Positions 7,375-9,220 of a stretch of DNA of 9,220 nucleotides are shown here, piece after piece (the first letter of the stretch is position 1; each line of letters starts with the position of its first letter). The notes below the pieces were generated by a model. That model saw only the letters and a list, made by a program, of their open reading frames with translations. It searched no databases and had not been told where the DNA came from. Source of the stretch: Fidelibacterota bacterium (lineage in GTDB: Bacteria > Fidelibacterota > Marinisomatia > Marinisomatales > TCS55); NCBI GenBank assembly GCA_002701875.1, contig NZWI01000011.1, forward strand, positions 1 through 9,220, in the 5' to 3' direction. The translations under genes and the position numbers were made by a program.

Positions 7375-8370
7375 ATGTCAGAATTTAGCTTATCCGAAAT
7401 AAATGACCGTATCAGTAAACAATCAAAGTTTGTTGATTCTCTTAAAAAATCCATAGGTGAAGTGATCGTTGGTCAAAATGAATTGGTAGATAAAATATTA
7501 ATTGGGCTTCTTGCCAATGGACATATTTTGCTTGAAGGCGTCCCAGGCCTTGCTAAAACGCTTACGGTAAATACACTTGCTCAGGCAATTAATACCAGGT
7601 TCCAAAGGATCCAATTTACGCCCGATATGCTGCCTGCAGATCTATTGGGGACTTTAATCTTTAACCAAAAAAAGGCCTCTTTTGAAACTAGGAAAGGTCC
7701 AATATTTTCAAATATTATCCTTGCGGATGAGATTAATCGTGCACCTTCAAAGGTTCAAAGTGCTTTACTTGAGGCAATGCAAGAGAGACAAGTAACTATT
7801 GGAGAAGAAACATTTAAGCTAGATAGTCCTTTTTTAGTCTTAGCTACTCAAAATCCCATTGAGCAAGAAGGTACTTACCCACTTCCAGAAGCACAAATTG
7901 ATAGATTTATGTTGAAGTTAAAAGTTGATTATCCTAATACAGATGAAGAGCGAATAATCATGCGTCAATCGGCAAAAACAGGGAATCTAAAACCCATAAA
8001 AGCTACTGTAAAACCAAACGACATTATTAAAGCTCAATCGATAATAAATGATATATATGTTGATGAGAAAGTTGAAGATTATGTTTTAAACTTAGTATTT
8101 GCTACAAGAAACCCAGAAAAATTCAATTTAAATGATTTATCTCAACTTATTGAATTTGGAGCAAGTCCCAGAGCAACCATTAATTTGGTTCTTGCAGCAA
8201 AGGCTCGCGCATTTTTAGAACATAGAGGCTATATTACTCCTGAAGATATTCGTTATATAGGAAAAGATGTGTTATGCCACCGTGTGATATTAACATATGA
8301 AGCTGAAGCTGAAGAATTGACTTCTTATGATATTATTCAGAAACTATTTGAATCAATAGAAATTCCATAA
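7375..8370 (+). CDS. moxR: MoxR-family AAA+ ATPase
   Basis: Cytosolic AAA+ ATPase of the MoxR family (AAA_3 core plus C-terminal lid). These enzymes are thought to remodel, or load metal or cofactors into, partner proteins, typically VWA-domain proteins encoded next door. It has 331 residues, a normal full length. Visible motifs are: Walker A GVPGLAKT (55-62), the family FTPDMLPADLLG (81-92), Walker B IILADEINR (114-122, with D118 and E119), sensor 1 LATQNP (156-161), the arginine-finger segment PEAQIDRF (R177) and sensor 2 GASPRA (R266). All catalytic positions appear intact. The following DUF58 gene is its expected partner, and the TPR lipoprotein upstream ends seven bases before this ATG. 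No Shine-Dalgarno lies in the AT-only gap, so translation may rely on coupling to the upstream gene. Family assignment is secure, but the client protein cannot be read from the sequence. Confidence 0.95.
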   Translation: MSEFSLSEINDRISKQSKFVDSLKKSIGEVIVGQNELVDKILIGLLANGHILLEGVPGLAKTLTVNTLAQAINTRFQRIQFTPDMLPADLLGTLIFNQKKASFETRKGPIFSNIILADEINRAPSKVQSALLEAMQERQVTIGEETFKLDSPFLVLATQNPIEQEGTYPLPEAQIDRFMLKLKVDYPNTDEERIIMRQSAKTGNLKPIKATVKPNDIIKAQSIINDIYVDEKVEDYVLNLVFATRNPEKFNLNDLSQLIEFGASPRATINLVLAAKARAFLEHRGYITPEDIRYIGKDVLCHRVILTYEAEAEELTSYDIIQKLFESIEIP

Positions 8371-8372
8371 TT

Positions 8373-8440
8373 GAATAATGAATTGATTTAGAGCATCATT
8401 GTTTAATTGATGTTATAATTTATCAACTTATTCATTATTC
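8373..8440. repeat. Inverted repeat with nested hairpin in the moxR-DUF58 gap
   Basis: GAATAATGAA (8373-8382) is exactly complementary to TTCATTATTC (8431-8440). The pairing continues inward with TTGAT (8383-8387) against ATCAA (8422-8426) past a 4-base bulge. Inside lies a second small stem, CATCA (8394-8398) with TGATG (8408-8412). The stems are AT-rich and no T tract follows, so this is not a standard terminator. It may be an operator-like palindrome, an mRNA structure or chance in AT-rich DNA. Confidence 0.5.
8411..8419 (+). promoter_or_regulatory. Candidate extended -10 promoter (TGTTATAAT) for the DUF58 gene
   Basis: TGTTATAAT matches the TGn-TATAAT extended -10 form, which can work without a good -35; the 17-base-spaced position reads GAGCAT. 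A start near 8426 would give a leader of about 23 bases to ATG 8449. The motif sits inside the loop of the inverted repeat at 8373-8440, so a protein bound there could influence it. It might let the DUF58 gene be expressed separately from moxR. Confidence 0.38.
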
Positions 8441-8448
8441 TATAGTTT

Positions 8449-9220
8449 ATGATACCAAAAGAAATAATCAAAAAAGTCCGACATATTGAAATTAGAACTA
8501 AGGGTCTGGTAAATGATTTATTTGGAGGAGAATATCATTCTATTTTTAAAGGTAGAGGCATGACATTTTCTGAAGTTAGAGAATATGTTGCTGGTGATGA
8601 TATTCGAATGATTGATTGGAATGTAACAGCTAGGAATGAGGCCCCATTTGTAAAGATTTTTGAAGAAGAGAGAGAATTGACGGTCTATCTTTTAGTTGAT
8701 GTAAGCCAATCTGGAAATTTTGGGACTATTAATCAATTCAAATCTGAGCTTGCAGCTGAGATTGCTGCAGTTTTAGGTTTTTCAGCAATAAAGAATCAAG
8801 ATAAAGTAGGCCTTATTCTTTTTAGTGATGATATTGAAAAATATATTGCACCTAAAAAAAATAAATCACACATACTTCGTGTTATCCGAGAAGTTTTATT
8901 TAACAAACCTGCAAGTTCAGGTACTTCAATCCAGGCAGGTATTGATTTCCTTATGAATGTAGCAAAACGTAAATCCGTAGTTTTCCTAATATCTGACTTT
9001 ATAGATCAAGGCTATTGGAAATCTTTAAAATTAGCAAATAATAAACATGATATGATTGGTATTAGAATTTCGGATCCTGCAGAACAATTGATTCCAGATA
9101 TTGGACTAATTAAGATTCAGGACCCAGAGACTAATGAAAAAATATGGGTAGATGTCTCCTCGAATAAAGATCGCGAGAATCTTTCAAGAAGAGTCAATGA
9201 AAAATGGGATATTTTCGAAA
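8449..9220 (+). CDS. DUF58 domain protein with VWA metal site, C-terminus beyond window
   Basis: Member of the DUF58 family, the usual partner of MoxR ATPases, thought to act in envelope or protein-complex maturation. The frame opens at ATG 8449 (MIPKEIIKKVRHIEIRTKGL) and stays open for 257 complete codons to the right edge, so the stop is not seen. DUF58 hallmarks are GEYHSIFKGRGMTFSEVREY (27-46), GDDIRMIDWNVTARN (49-63) and FVKIFEEERELTV (67-79). A VWA-like fold follows, with the MIDAS motif DVSQS (D84, S86, S88), a candidate Thr at 159 in SGTS, and the ISDF strand with D183. All three metal-site elements look intact. The product appears cytosolic so far, since no signal peptide or membrane helix is present in the visible part. 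Family members are commonly about 290-300 aa in this short form, so only a few dozen residues may be missing. It lies 78 bases after moxR with no Shine-Dalgarno, and the gap carries a candidate promoter. Confidence 0.93.
   Translation, partial: MIPKEIIKKVRHIEIRTKGLVNDLFGGEYHSIFKGRGMTFSEVREYVAGDDIRMIDWNVTARNEAPFVKIFEEERELTVYLLVDVSQSGNFGTINQFKSELAAEIAAVLGFSAIKNQDKVGLILFSDDIEKYIAPKKNKSHILRVIREVLFNKPASSGTSIQAGIDFLMNVAKRKSVVFLISDFIDQGYWKSLKLANNKHDMIGIRISDPAEQLIPDIGLIKIQDPETNEKIWVDVSSNKDRENLSRRVNEKWDIFE

Noticed and set aside
1..9220. CRISPR array, tRNA/rRNA gene, insertion sequence, prophage or toxin-antitoxin module
   Set aside because: No regularly spaced direct repeats, cloverleaf-like gene, transposase motif or paired small genes could be found by reading both strands; coding genes fill almost all the window.

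Overview
The window is an AT-rich stretch of bacterial chromosome carrying six genes, all on the + strand. It reads as housekeeping envelope and proteostasis DNA. No transposase, integrase, tRNA, rRNA, CRISPR array or phage gene is visible. The organism is a diderm (Gram-negative-type) bacterium, because it encodes a TamB-type periplasm-spanning protein and an Omp85 outer-membrane barrel. Low GC, protein style and the near absence of Shine-Dalgarno sequences suggest the Fibrobacteres-Chlorobi-Bacteroidetes (FCB) group, perhaps Marinimicrobia/SAR406. That placement is an impression from sequence alone and has low confidence.

Layout: (1) 1-1007 is the C-terminal half of DnaK, cut off by the left edge, with tandem stops and a strong intrinsic terminator at 1035-1067. 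(2) 1098-4892 encodes a 1264-residue TamB protein. Nine bases later, 4902-6773 encodes a 623-residue three-POTRA Omp85 protein of the TamA/BamA type. These two form a tight gene pair. (3) A 102-base gap holds a TATAAT box, followed by a small TPR lipoprotein (6876-7367), which is seven bases from a MoxR-type AAA+ ATPase (7375-8370). (4) A 78-base gap holds an inverted repeat and an extended -10 motif. It is followed by a DUF58 protein with a von Willebrand A metal site (8449 to the right edge, C-terminus missing).

How the genes fit together: TamB and the Omp85 barrel are expected to form an inner-to-outer membrane assembly that helps insert outer-membrane proteins and/or move lipid across the periplasm. 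The TPR lipoprotein could be a BamD-like accessory of that machine. It could equally belong with MoxR and DUF58, since TPR proteins are common in MoxR/VWA ('Bat'-type) operons. MoxR plus DUF58 is a classic chaperone-like ATPase and VWA-protein pair. I found no convincing new defence or mobile system. The points most worth checking are the acidic EF-hand-like insertion in the barrel's L6 region, the orphan-like TPR lipoprotein, the Lys/Ser-rich DnaK tail, and the regulatory DNA in the short gaps.
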